A stretch of 64,000 nucleotides of DNA, taken from positions 26,873,302 to 26,937,301 of the forward strand of contig NC_135013.1 of the NCBI RefSeq assembly GCF_051020955.1. The letters are read 5' to 3'. A model generated the notes under the pieces. It worked only from the letters and a program-made list of their open reading frames with translations. It was not told where the DNA came from and ran no database searches. This document shows positions 10,333 to 21,809 of the stretch, piece by piece (within the stretch, counting starts at the first letter, position 1; every line of letters begins with the position of its first letter). The stretch comes from Megalopta genalis (taxonomy: Eukaryota > Arthropoda > Insecta > Hymenoptera > Halictidae). Both the position numbers and the translations under genes were made by a program.

Positions 10333-12359
10333 GGGTTCTCGGGCGCGGACCTCGGGTCTCAGCCGGGACCGAGAACGGGAACGAACGTTTCGACGGCCGG
10401 GGATGAGGCAAGCTATGCTCGGCGCCGATCCGAACACGACCAGTGATTCCGGATCGATCGATAATAACCCCCGGTAACGCGTCCGGGCTGTGCGTGTGCG
10501 GCGGGCCGAATCGATCCCAAGGATGCCACCTCGGAGGAATTCGAAGGAGGAGACGCGGAGCGTCGAGAGTATCTCCGAATGAACGCCGCTGATCCCGAAC
10601 CTCCCGCGACCGTCGGCGCTGCCAACGCGATCCTTCGATTCCAATTTCTCGCCAATATCGACCCCGGAGTACGATCTTCACGTCCGATCCGCATTGAAAC
10701 CTCGAGGACCTCCGAGATTCGACGGCGATCAGGAGGGTCGTCCTCGCAGCGAGAAACCGCCTGGGATCGCGATACCGAGAGATAGATGTTCACTGTTCGA
10801 TTAATTCGATGTATTTAGCGCAGGTCTATGTGCTCGATGTATTCTACATTTTGTCCTCGATTTCTTCGCTGCGGTACCTCGAACACCAATCTTACCAATA
10901 CATCCTTGAGTCGGGAGCATACCATTTGCCAGCGGATACAGCACCCTCTCCAAATAATTCGGTAACACAAGTTACTTCTCGTATAACGCGGCGCACGTTT
11001 TGCGAATATCTCGTTTTCATTTAACACGAGTTAACCAACGCGTTATGCAGAGTTGGTCATCGTTGGAGTAAACGTGCATTCAAATGATCATTTCATTGGC
11101 GAATAAGAAATAATGAATGAATTATCTGTGGGATTATTTGAATGACTTTTGCACTGAACAAAGATATGTTCGGAAAATGAAATATTAAGCTAATTTGTAA
11201 TTCGTTGTTTATTATTTGAAATAAAATTTGCCCAACTCTGGCGCCATGTAATTAGACTAATTACTAGTCGATTACACTGCAATGAAGGAGTCAGAACGTA
11301 TCTTTGAACGATTCGAACAGTGATTTAACGATCGACGCTGCAAACGTGTTTCTTCGGTTTCCTTAACTAATTACAACTGCTTATGACTATTACTTATTGT
11401 AACTAATTAATAATTACTAATAAATTAATAACCGCATGGCGTACGTAATAATCACACACGGATTTTATGTTAAGCTATAACGACATAATTACGATTCCTT
11501 CGCTTAATCTCGTTACAATAAAGTTACATTTTGTATTTAATCTTTCGTTCGCGTTGTTACGCGAAACTGCAATTTTGTGCAATATCAAGAAAAGTGACTT
11601 AATTCGCCAGTCAAGCAAGCGTTCAAATGCGACGGAGGAGTATGCGAACTATTGCGAGAGAGAACTGTATCTCCGAACTCTTTTCGTGTTGCTATTAGCG
11701 AACGCACAATATTCGCGGTTCATCCGTGAACCACGTTCGCGTCTCGGCGATTAGACGATAGAACGGCCCGCGTGTACTTGTGTAGATTAATAGCGGAAAT
11801 TGGGATCCGATGAGGGAGTTTCTTTGGGATGCCGCGAATCACCGATTCGCGGAATCAAGACCGTTCGGCGAAATCGTTCACGGCGGGAAGTCGACCAAAT
11901 TGCAGCGGGTTCGAACGTTCAGCGATCATACCGAATTATTAAGACCGTGTCCAATCTTTTCCGGACGCGTCGAGGCGTCCCGTGTCCTATTTCAGGGTTT
12001 CTCTCCCACTGCCCAGCTCGCCTACCTTATTACCCGTTACAAGCAGCACAAGCAAACGTCCACGGAAGACGTTTTATAAAGTATCGTTGGCCAATCGATT
12101 GAATTCCCAGCCGCCCACGCTCTTCTCTGCGCTGCGTAATTTGTTTGAGAGCGTAACAGAAGATCCACGTCCCGGTGTGTTTACCTTCGTGAATCACGCC
12201 GCACAATTCTGCGGCTATAAGGAAAAACGCTGCAGTCCGCGATTTCGAAAGATTTCAGCTAATGCGTTAATTGAACTGCGGCGTACAGGATTTATGTACT
12301 TATCGGAAGAAACGACGCGAAAAGAAATTCTATAAACTTCGAGAAATTTAGAAATTTAA

Positions 12360-12690
12360 ATGAAATTCAATTTATTTGATCGAAATTATTTAATCGAAAT
12401 TTATTTGATCAAAATTTATTTGACCAGAATTATTTAATCAAAATTTATTTGAACAAAATTATTTCATCCGAATTTATTTGATTAAAATCATTTAATCCAA
12501 ATTTATTGGATTAAAATCATTTAATCCAAATTTATTCGATTAAAATCATTTGATCCAAATTTATTCGATTAAAATCATTTGATCCAAATTTATTCGATGA
12601 AAATCATTCAATCAAAATTTATTCGATTAAAATCATTCAATCAAAATTTATTCGATTAAAATCATTCAATCAAAATTTACTTGAATAAAA
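12360..12690. repeat. ~29-bp AT-rich minisatellite
   Basis: About eleven degenerate copies of a unit like AAATTTATTCGATTAAAATC followed by ATTCAATCA. The last three copies are nearly identical, the first ones more diverged, as in an array growing from one end. Confidence 0.85.
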
Positions 12691-12904
12691 TTAAGCGACA
12701 ATGTCTCGGAAGTGAAAACACGTGACTTTGCGGCGTTCTTCCTCGCAGCCACAGAATTAACGCTGGAACTGCCGGGAACATCTCGCGAAAATTTCTGTCT
12801 ACCGAGTTCTTCGAGGAATCAATTTTCCTCGGACCTCTATGATTTCATTAGCAAACGAGACACAAATAATAATTAACCGTCCGGTACTTCCAGCGTTGAT
12901 GTCT

Positions 12905-12912
12905 CTCTCCCC

Positions 12913-12952
<40 letters not shown>
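12905..12952. repeat. (CT)n microsatellite
   Basis: CT run following CCCCCC; simple repeat. Confidence 0.9.
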
Positions 12953-12956
<4 letters not shown>

Positions 12957-13377
12957 TCTTCTTCGTGAGGAATATCGAATTATTTGTCAATTACAATAAT
13001 ACATAAAAATTCTTGTACACGATTGCCTTTGCCCGAGCCTGAGTTACTTGTAAGTACAATAACACGTTCAGGCGGAACGTCTGTAATACCGGGTACAAAC
13101 TCTGTTTGATCGCGGATTAGCTTTTCGAAGATTCTATACTTAATAGCGCGGCCGTTGGTTTACGCGCTGCACGCTGAAATACGTAAAAAGGAAAGACACA
13201 CCACCGTTTTTGTCGCGACACGGCGAGATTTTCGGCGAACCATGTGCAACGATCGTTGATTTTAAGGATTAGACAGAGCGAGCGTTTTTTTATTATTGTA
13301 TTTTCCGTTTGTCGGACGGCGTTGTAATTACATCGTTTCGGGGGAATAAAGTAACTAGTGTCATCTTTGTATTACGA

Positions 13378-13500
13378 TATACATATAATATATATACATC
13401 TATATATATATATATTATATATTATATATTATAAATTATAAATTATAAATATATATACTTCGTTATAAATATAAATATAGATATATATACTTCGTTAGCA
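13378..13500. repeat. (TA)n-rich tract with a short duplication
   Basis: Low-complexity TATA and TATAAATTA sequence. ATATATACTTCGTTA occurs twice about 40 bp apart near its right end. Confidence 0.8.
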
Positions 13501-14429
13501 TAAATGTAGAGAGTCTATGTAAATAACAGAATATTGTGATGTGGATATCTCGTCGAATCGGAGCCCACATTGGGCCATAATTTTACATAAATAGACAAGG
13601 TTTGAACGGCCGCGAGCGGTGGAGCCCGCGATCCGAGGGCTTAGCGAACGTAATTGAAATGTCGCGCATCACGATAACAGTAAATCAATTTTCAATGTAA
13701 AATCGCGTGTCGAGTCGTAAGCTTTCTAACACTGCTCGGGACTCTATGTCGGGCGTAACTTCTGCTGATAAATACACACAACACAACACGCATACGAATC
13801 TACACACATACACAAACAAAAACACATCTATTCATCTGGACTTTTTGCGATCCCGTTACCTTCGTGTTACTTAGATTTAATGTTGTCTAGACCGAGAAAC
13901 GACTTGAGACGAGCGAACCCGACCGTGTGTAAGTAAAGCGATCGCGTCGGGTTCGTGCTCGCGGACGCGACTGTGACTAATTAATTTCTAGCGTAGCTTT
14001 GGACGAAGTAATCTGGTGACAGAACACTAGTACCGTGTAAGCTCTTAACTTTGTATCATCGCGTTATCAGAAATTAAATAAAAGATGGATGTCGTATTCA
14101 ACTTCCACGGACACCAAGTCTTTCCTCATTAACCCGTTGACCTTTAATTAATTAATAATATTCGCGTCAGAATGTTGACGAAGTAATCGATGTCGTATAA
14201 TTTTGCTTTGCAATACTTTAATTTTATTTGAATTTTTGAGACTCTTGACGCGGTTGTAAAAGTGTTGAACGAAGCTAGAATATTCTATATATACATATAT
14301 TCTATTCGCAGAGTTCAAAATGTGATCCCATTTATCTGTTTTCACTTATTTAAAAATGATTTTATTAAAGCTTCATTTTTTGGATAGTCGGAAATGTTAA
14401 TTAGGATAGTTTAACTAAAGTAGTATATA

Positions 14430-14535
14430 CACATAGTATAGTATAGTATAGTATATAGTATAGTATATATCATATATATATATGATATATAGTATAGTAT
14501 ATATAGTATAATATATATCATATAGTATATATCAC
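14430..14535. repeat. (TATAG)n / (TATA)n tract
   Basis: Repeats of TATAG and TATAT upstream of coilin; low complexity. Confidence 0.85.
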
Positions 14536-14916
14536 TTTCATTTTCGTAGTTGTTCTCTTTCAATTATTAATATAACACTTTATTCATAAAACCTGAACAC
14601 CAATTCACGTAGTGGCAGTACGCTTAAACAGTTAACCAATTTTTATCAACAGATGATATAATGCGATATCACAGATAAGGTATAGTTATTTCGAGCTATA
14701 GTGTCTTCGTGCTTATTATTATCTTCTTCATTTCTGTTTCAATATGTTTGATTATCTGGAAGAATTAAATTATATTATATGGAATAATGTAAGATATAGG
14801 CAATTATAGATATGATATCTGTTGTGTAATGTCTTCTGCATTTTCAGCTAGAAACTTTGTGTGCCTGTGATATTATTTTTAAGTGTATATACAGTTGATC
14901 ATCGACTGCAGAGGGC

Positions 14917-14955
14917 ATGAGCGGCCAGCTTGACGAATTTATCATTGTTTGTTGA
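14917..14955 (+). promoter_or_regulatory. Possible 12-codon uORF in the coilin leader
   Basis: An ATG at 14917 opens a frame of 12 codons closed by TGA at 14953-14955, 32 bp before the coilin start and in a different frame. If transcription starts upstream of 14917, this uORF would reduce or control coilin translation. The transcription start is not visible in sequence, so the role is inference. Confidence 0.35.
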
Positions 14956-14987
14956 TTTCGAGTATTCGGCAACCGACCGCCAGGAAA

Positions 14988-15268
14988 ATGGCGCTTGTTT
15001 CTAAAGATAAATGGAAAGTAACCTCAACAGTGAAAATGTGCCGGTCGAATTTTCGTGTCAGGGTGGATCTGTGCAAATTTTACAACGATGTTCGTCGGTT
15101 TTGTTGGATTTTCGTGGATGGCACGAAAATGCTGCGGATCGCCCATGCGGTTGATCACATCACAAAACTGTTTAATATCAAAGAGCCGTTTCATTTGTTG
15201 TTAAATGAGACCGAGTATTTGCCACCTGACGAGGATATTCGTGTTCTCAAGGAAAATGAGACAATACT
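14988..15268 (+). CDS. Coilin exon 1, N-terminal domain
   Basis: Residues 1-93 plus two bases. The donor ACT|GTGAGG is at 15269. Contains nearly the whole N-terminal self-association fold. Confidence 0.93.
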
Positions 15269-16711
15269 GTGAGGATCTTGTCTGTTATTGGATAACTGTA
15301 GCTCATAGGAGATTTTGAGAAACAACAGAATCACAATTTTTAATAGAATTTGATTGTCGTGTACCATTGTTGTGTACTTGAGCTGTCAAAATGTATAAAC
15401 ATAACTGACAAAATTCTGAATTGTTGCAGTGTTTGTCCAGGAACGGGACTAGAAGGGGAGACAGAGTTACCAACAATAGCAATCAATACAACGGTTCCAG
15501 AAGTTCGGGACAGTTTTGCGAAAACAGAAATAATTAGTAATTTGGTTTTACACAAAGAGTCGCAGACTAATTTTTATTCTGTCCAATCAGAGCCAAGTGT
15601 TGTTGAAAAGAACGAATTAATTGATGCTTTAAATAGGTCCCAGAATGGTAAGAAAATCGATTTAAATCCTTAATCTTCATTTAGTTGATTAATGTTGTAA
15701 AACTATCTTTCCAGATGCTTTAGAAACTAGTAGTATGATATATGACAGAACAGAAGATGAAATGAACAGTACAAGCGACTCGAAAGTAGATGGGCAGATT
15801 CTCTCCGATTTAAATGTAGACAGTAGCTTGCGTCTGAAAAGGAAAAGAACAAGAACAAGGAGGAAGAAGAAGACACAGGAGGTTACGAAGTCTGTAAAAA
15901 CTGAGCTTGTCACTAGGAAACCCAAAATAATAAATACTTATGTGATATCTACCAGCAAGCATATAAGGTTTGATAATCTAGACAGTCCAGAAATCGTAGA
16001 AAAGGAAATTACTCCGAGCAATAAGATGAACGGATCTTGCACCAATGAAGAAGCACCTTCTGAGCTTGCTAACCTGTTATCTCTGGGTGAAAATTCTACT
16101 CCGGTTACTTTCACAAACTCGCAGGTGAAGCAGGAGATCAAACTCGAACACGTATCCGATGAAGAGAATAAATTGGAGAATAACAGCAAGAGCAACAATG
16201 TGCTCAAACAGTTGCAAGAAGGGAGAGAATTAACAAGTAAAGATCTCGAAGCTTGTTCAGCTCTGATAGCAAAACCTGAACTGAAAGATATAGTGGCGTT
16301 CAAGGTAAGCGCTTTATTAGTTAAAATGGCGAACAATGAATACATATATGCTGATTGAATTTTCAGATGCTCAAAATTGGTTCGGATTATACACCACAGG
16401 TTTCAGAGTTCATCGTGGCCAAAGTAATATCGTATTGTCCTAAAACTCTACTGTACACCTTTAAAGTGTTATGTAAGTGAATTTGAAGTCATTCTATGCA
16501 ACAATAAATTTCGAGTAATCGAATGAGAAATTGATGTTCCGTAGATGGCTTATCCGAGGTTCAAGTACCAGTTGGAAAATTTACGCTTATCGAAGATGAA
16601 GAGATCCAAACAGTAAATGACACTATAACAATAAATATTGCCCAACTAATAGAACCACGGATCGTGTCCACGACTGATGCGGACAAAGTACCAACCACCA
16701 CTGAGGCATGA
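14988..16711 (+). CDS. Coilin (Cajal-body scaffold protein), five exons
   Basis: Spliced CDS 14988-15268 + 15430-15647 + 15715-16304 + 16367-16472 + 16545-16711, giving 453 aa; all four introns are short (62-161 bp) and GT-AG. Residues 1 to ~94 match the coilin N-terminal self-association domain, with VRVDLCKFYNDVRRFCWIFV near residue 25. Residues 206-219 are a dense Lys/Arg run, a likely nuclear or nucleolar signal. The middle is acidic, Ser/Asn-rich and probably disordered. From ~359 onward comes the Tudor-like domain (IVAFKMLKIGSDYTPQVSEF), ending soon after the ELIDPR-like AQLIEPR. Coilin organises Cajal bodies, where snRNPs and snoRNPs mature. No Arg-Gly (RG) box is evident. The protein is shorter than vertebrate coilin (about 575 aa), through the linker. 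The start at ATG 14988 (GGAAAATGG) is the first Met before the domain. Confidence 0.93.
15430..15647 (+). CDS. Coilin exon 2, linker
   Basis: Residues 94-166. Acceptor TTGTTGCAG ends at 15429; donor ATG|GTAAGA at 15648. Ser/Thr/Glu-rich linker without a defined domain. Confidence 0.9.
15715..16304 (+). CDS. Coilin exon 3, basic region and linker
   Basis: Residues 167-363, phase 0 at its end. Acceptor TTTCCAG ends at 15714; donor AAG|GTAAGC at 16305. Holds the Lys/Arg cluster (206-219) and a KHIRFD motif at about 248-253. Confidence 0.93.
16367..16472 (+). CDS. Coilin exon 4, Tudor-like part 1
   Basis: Begins with in-frame Met364 after TTTTCAG and ends at TTAT|GTAAGT. Encodes the first strands of the Tudor-like fold, with the SDYTPQVSEF motif. 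Confidence 0.92.
16545..16711 (+). CDS. Coilin exon 5, Tudor-like part 2 and C-terminus
   Basis: Acceptor TCCGTAG ends at 16544; the stop TGA is at 16709-16711. Completes the Tudor-like fold and ends in a short Thr-rich tail. Confidence 0.92.
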
Positions 16712-16719
16712 GCCGCTTT

Positions 16720-16817
16720 AATAAATCGCGTTAACAACCGATATATTGTAAATCTTTTAATATTTTTTTATATTTTATGTTGAGAACCATATGTGTATCA
16801 TCGTATCAGTAAATAAA
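16720..16817 (+). terminator. Coilin polyadenylation signals
   Basis: AATAAA at 16720-16725, nine bases after the stop codon, and again at 16812-16817. The second leaves a short 3' UTR of about 110-130 bp and is the more likely signal, since the first lies very close to the stop. Confidence 0.6.
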
Positions 16818-16829
16818 ATGCATCGTTAC

Positions 16830-18169
16830 TTTTTAACGACCAGAACTAGACGTGACTGCCGACACGTGACCGAAAAATGTCGGCGCATACTAATCGACGA
16901 ATACGACTTATTTAGATCGTACGATAAAGAAACGCTAGTACTCTCTTCCAACGAAACCAAAACAAATACATTATAAAACAATAAATAATTTGTACTTTAC
17001 CATTCTCCTGCTTCACTGGGAACCGTCCAGCACCGTTCAAAAAACAAATGGCGGCTGCGCGAACGAAATCTAGCTGCGCACAAATCAACGGCCACGCTCT
17101 CATTGGCCGAGTTGAATTTCTTTCGACCAATCAGATTCGAGTATTTCAAACCTTTAACGTTTCCTGCTTGCAAAAAATTCGGCGCTGTTTACGAACGAAC
17201 AAGAACCCTTATTGAACTTAGGCGACTCTCCCGAGCAGAAATATTACAGCACAATTATTTCATCCATAATATCAAGCATTTTTTCGTATAAATACAGAGA
17301 CAGAAGTAATTGAACGACTCTAATTCTCCCAACAAAAGGAAGCAAGACTATAAATGGTCCCGTTATTGCGCCACATGGCGAGCCGGATATTAAACTACGA
17401 TTGAAATTAATACCGTCGACGATCTTTTCCACTCTTAAACATGAAAATGTGGCGCTCAGAAGCTGATGAGAACGAGAGGAGGATGGTTGTAAAAGGGAAA
17501 AGGTCGCTTTGTCTGGCTTCGCCGAGGAACTTCTGAAAATGAGACTGGCCTTTTAGCGAGCCCGCACACCGTAGCCATAACAGCTATCCTTCTTCCCCGT
17601 GTCTTAATTCTCCCCTTTGCGTCAGCCGTGTACGCTCTCAAACGTAAGGGGAAAGCCGCGAGAAAGTTCCGGCCGACGGAACATTAATGATAAAAACCCG
17701 GACCGCGGGTGACTCGTTATACAAAAGGTTTCGCTGTTCAATTACTCTTTTCAATGGAACGTTGGGTGCGAAAACCAGAAATTGCGGCGTACGCGAGGCG
17801 TTGTTAACGGACTTCGTTACAAGTTCCGTCGGTGAACGGATTTTTTTCCACCGCGGCCAACGGTTGTATTTGAAAAGGGGAACAAAAGCGTTTCGCGCGT
17901 TGCGAACGCGCGCCAGGGAACAAAGGAGATCTCCGATCGGCAGCGATTTAATTCGCCGGTGCGGGAAACCAACGCAATGCTACTACCCCACTCGCGAGTC
18001 AGAAACGTAATTTGTTGTGTTCTGCAGCTTGGACGACATTAATTAACATTCTTACCTTATCTGGACACCCGATCAACAGTAAAAAGAAGTGATAGATAGT
18101 TAACTTGAATTAAATGTTGTATATATTAATAATAAAAAAATAATATTATATAATATATATACAGGGTGT
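16830..18169. other. Intergenic, nothing recognised
   Basis: Mixed sequence after coilin. Open frames at 16912-18010 carry no known motifs. The end is AT-rich and grades into the target of the MITE at 18170. Confidence 0.6.
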
Positions 18170-18538
18170 ACCGAAAATATCTCGCAATCCAGAAATGGGA
18201 GGTTCCTGGGGTCATTTGAAGCAACTTTTTCCTTTGCGAAAATTTTCTCCGAGGCTTCGTTTACGAGTTATTAACGAAAAACACTGACCAATAAGAGGCG
18301 AGCTCGGCTGGCGCGCGGCGACCCAGCCAACGAGTGCGCGGAGCCCGGTTCCGCTCACTGGCTCGGCCGTCTCGCGCCAAATGATCTCGCCTCTGATTGG
18401 TCACTGTTTTTCGTTAATAACTCGTAAACGATGCCGCGGATTGCATTTTCGCTAAGGAAAAAGTTGCTTCGAATGGCCTCAGGAATCCTCTACTTTCGGA
18501 TTGCGAGACATTTTTGGGACACCCTGTATATATAAACA
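18170..18538. mobile_element. 369-bp TA-flanked foldback MITE (CAGGGTGT family), copy A
   Basis: TA dinucleotides at both sides; ends TACAGGGTGTACCG and GGGACACCCTGTA. Two arms of about 130 bp pair along their length and share the inner block CGAGTTATTAACGAAAAACA with GACCAATNAGAGGCGAGCTC. The centre is GC-rich. No coding capacity. It sits inside an AT-rich TA-repeat tract, consistent with TA target choice. Same length to the base as copies C, D and F. Confidence 0.9.
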
Positions 18539-19834
18539 TATAAAATAATATATTAATTATAAAAGAATAATATTATATAATATATAATATATATATAAAA
18601 TATTTCAAACTGTGCTTTAAATAATTCCATAGTTGAGAACCGATAATCGGTTCAAGCATTATCCGTACGAACTCTAAATCCCTTGACAAAAAACTATCTC
18701 GTCGCAGAAAATGATATTTAAACTATCTATCGGTCGAAGATCTGATTAATTAGCTAATTTTAGTGACCACTCGCGCGTATATACGGCGATCGTCAAGGTC
18801 GAATTCACACCCGCGCCCTTAACGATTTCGGCCGGACAACTCGCCGATGAACGCGGCCGGAAGGAAGTCGAACGAATGCGAGGCGAGGCGTTCACGCAAT
18901 TCGAACAGTGGCTGCGAACCTGCGGTTTTGCTTCCGCGAGATTCGTCTATTCACGGCGGGATTCCGGTCGCGAGATTAATTCGCGCGAATCGCGTGTATC
19001 GTTCGCAACATTCTAGTCGGATAGATCTTCGCCGGGCCGTTACAGCGGGCGCTCTTTGTCCCTCGTAATCGAGCGATTAAAGGCCGAGGCGAAATGAACT
19101 CCTATAATTAGCCCGCTGGAAGTTCTCCCTATTCCGATCCGTCTCCGGCTTCCTCCGCCGTTTCCTCGGGCTTCCATGATTGCCGAACTATTTCATCGGA
19201 CTATACCACCGCCGCAGCCCTGTCTCTTTCGCTCGGTCCCCGTTTCCCTGGTTCTGTCTTTCAGCGTTCCCCATCTGGCCCGAATGCTTCATTAGCCCCG
19301 AGCCAAATAAAGTGATGAAGATTAACTCGATTCAGGAACGTTCCGCAGCGATCCGACGCGTTTTACGTTCGGCCGTTACGTTCCACGGGCCGGACAGGAC
19401 CGGCCCATGATTCTCCCTCGTCGTAACCGTTACTATTCAATTCCGACAGGCACTCCGGTTTTATTGTATCGGTTGTGTTGCGTTCGATTTCTAATATTCG
19501 CGTCCGTCCGCTGGCCGCATCAGTCGACGTCGACGCCGCGCGTTGTCGGTTGTCGATAATTTCGTAGATAAGCGATATTTCTAGGTCCGCTAATAGTATG
19601 CAGGCCGCGAGTGACGGGCGAATAACGTTCCACCGATCAACGCAGTCTAAAATGTGTTCCTAGTTTAGCATAATGATCTTCATCGCTATATGCATTTCCC
19701 ACTATAATAGAGTGACACAACCCTAGATAATATGTGTGTACAATGTATATTCACTTTGTACGGATTACACATGCATTGTTATTGTATGTTCATTGTGTAT
19801 TAGTATATTGAATTGTGTTCATAATTGTACGATA
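18539..19834. other. Intergenic, GC-rich, nothing recognised
   Basis: AT-rich to about 18600, then CpG-rich unique sequence. The open frames at 18847-19410 have no recognisable domain. Confidence 0.6.
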
Positions 19835-20849
19835 TACAGGGTGTTCCACTATTATTTTAACAGCCGAAAATGTGGGGTAGCTGAGGTCATTTGAAGTAAC
19901 TTTTTCCTTTGCGAAAATGCGATCTGCGGCTTTGTTTACGAGTTATTAACGGAAAACACTGACCAATGAGAGGTGACGGCGCGAAGTTCGAGAGCCTTTG
20001 ACAGATGGTCGGGACGGACTCGAGCCGCGTTCGAAGTATTGAACAAATCACGAAGCGAGAACTTTCCGGACTTTTTTTTACTACGTAACAGTGATATTTT
20101 TAAGAAAAACGCTGTTCACTTTTACTTTAGAACGTCTGAAGAATATTTAATAATTTTTCAGACCCGAAATATTAAGTAATTTCATATGTTGACCTTGACA
20201 TAACCTTGACATAACCTTGATAGGACCTTGACATAACCTTGACATGACCTTGACATGACCTTGACGTAACCTTGATATGACCTTGATATGTCAAGGTTAT
20301 GCCAAGGTCATGTCAAGGTTATGTCAAGGTCATCATATGAAATTTTAAAGCAACTCACCCATTAACACCCATTTAACACGATTATTATTTATTAAATTAG
20401 CCTGCGAATCATTCGTTGAGCTGTGTTCGGACACGGAGTTATTTAAATTGAAATATCATTTACGTACTTTGTTAATCTACACTGTACACCTTCCTTAAAA
20501 ATTTCATAGGTTAACCTTGACATGACCTTGACATAACCTTGTTATGTGAAGGTTATTGATAATATTCTTCATATTTCTCTAACAAACATAGTAAAAAACA
20601 TCTGGAAAGTTCTCGCTTCGTGATTTGTTCAATATTTCGAACGCGGCTCGAGTCCGTCCCGACCATCTGTCAAAGCCTCGTGCTGCGGGCTCTCGAACTT
20701 CGCGCCGTCACCTCTCATTGGTCAGTGTTTTCCGTTAATAACTCGTAAACTAAGCCGCAGATCGCATTTTCGCAAAGGAAAATGTTACTTCAAATGACCT
20801 TAGCTACCCCTCATTTTCAGCTGTTAAAATAATTGTGGAACACCCTGTA
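19835..20849. mobile_element. 1,015-bp foldback MITE (CAGGGTGT family), copy B, with 11-bp repeats
   Basis: TA-flanked; ends TACAGGGTGTTCCAC and GTGGAACACCCTGTA. The outer arms carry the family block (GAGTTATTAACGGAAAACAC...GACCAATGAGAGGTGACGGC). The inner arms are also inverted: GACAGATGGTCGGGACGGAC and its complement, then GAACAAATCACGAAGCGAGA. The middle holds an 11-bp repeat array that itself reverses orientation. It is nearly three times the length of the other copies and could form an almost 1-kb hairpin. Confidence 0.9.
20190..20342. repeat. 11-bp array of ACCTTGACATA units reversing to TCAAGGTTATG
   Basis: About nine ACCTTGACATA/G-type units run to 20290, then four units in inverted orientation. 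TGACCTTGA or its complement TCAAGGTCA occurs at 20190, 20245, 20256, 20278 and 20334, with another at 20523. TCAAGGTCA is the known extended half-site of monomeric nuclear receptors such as FTZ-F1 and ERR; binding here is untested. Confidence 0.85.
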
Positions 20850-21809
20850 TATTCACGTAGAAGAAAATACAATCATAATGATCACTGTGCTCAACTGGAA
20901 TCGCGTTTCAGATCACCGCGGCGACGTCCTCGTGTTTTCTACGTGGCCGATGATTCGTTCCGTTGCCAATCGACCTAACTCGACTGCCGATTAGCTTCTG
21001 TTCGAGTTCCATCAGCGTCACGGCTTTCACGACGACCGCTCTTTTTCTTCGTCCCGTTGTCCTCCCTCGACATCCTGCCTTCCTTCCACGGCGTTCGTCC
21101 TTCGAGCGAGCCGGAACTTCTCAGACCCCCCGGAGACGTTTCCTTTCCAAATGTTTGCGCTGACCGGCTAACGGCGTTCGGTAATCCGCGGCCGTGAATA
21201 ATTCACGAGATAAAACCGCGAGAGTAAATCCGCGTGCCGGACCGAGTACGACCGTGTAAGGCGAATGAATTTTACCTTTGCGCCGGAACGTGAATTATTC
21301 ATGGTGAAACTGCGAGCGGAAAAGTGTGTCGCAGCCGCGTAACCTCGAACTTCCTCCGTTCCGGTGCACACCGTTTGCATTTTTAACCGTCTGGATCGCG
21401 CGAGGCTGCGCGCCCTGTTAATCAATCCTCCCCCTCCCCCCAGCGATATCCTCCGTTGATCCCCCAAACGTCGGTCGGGGACAACACAATCGGTCAATAC
21501 GGCTGACCGGTCGGCGTTACATCAGCACGAGTCGAGATGTAATTCGAACGCGCTCCATCGCGCTGCAAATGATCCGGGCATCCAATTGTCAATGACACCG
21601 TAATTAGAACCATTCGAGTGTCTCAATTGGAGCTTGATTCGCCGCGACCCCGCGGCCCGCGTTTCCACGATTCACATGGTCTGTTGTGGATCAGAAAGAT
21701 TCCAGTTTTCTCTGATAATCGCTGTTTTATCACTCGGCCGCGGATCTCTTTACAAAATAGAAATGATCGATCACTAGAAGCAGCAGTTAAATAGTTGATT
21801 CTTTAACCC
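20850..21809. other. Intergenic, nothing recognised
   Basis: GC-rich unique sequence. GTGAATAATTCACGAGA-like and its inverted GTGAATTATTCATGGTG occur about 90 bp apart (21195 and 21290), too diverged to call an element. Confidence 0.55.

Larger units (their letters stand above)
10333..14916 (+). other. GTPase 3' UTR and intergenic space before coilin
   Basis: No further coding exon is recognisable. Candidate polyadenylation hexamers for a long GTPase 3' UTR lie near 13345 (GGGGAATAAAG) and 14075 (TTAAATAAAAG); which is used cannot be told from sequence. Embedded repeats are listed separately. Around 13020-14090 the sequence is unique and would fit a long 3' UTR, but this is inference. Confidence 0.4.

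Noticed and set aside
9952..10644. 230-codon open frame on the minus strand
   Set aside because: It is antisense to the GC-rich last exon of the GTPase gene; no domain, and the + strand carries the SAK and CAAX motifs.
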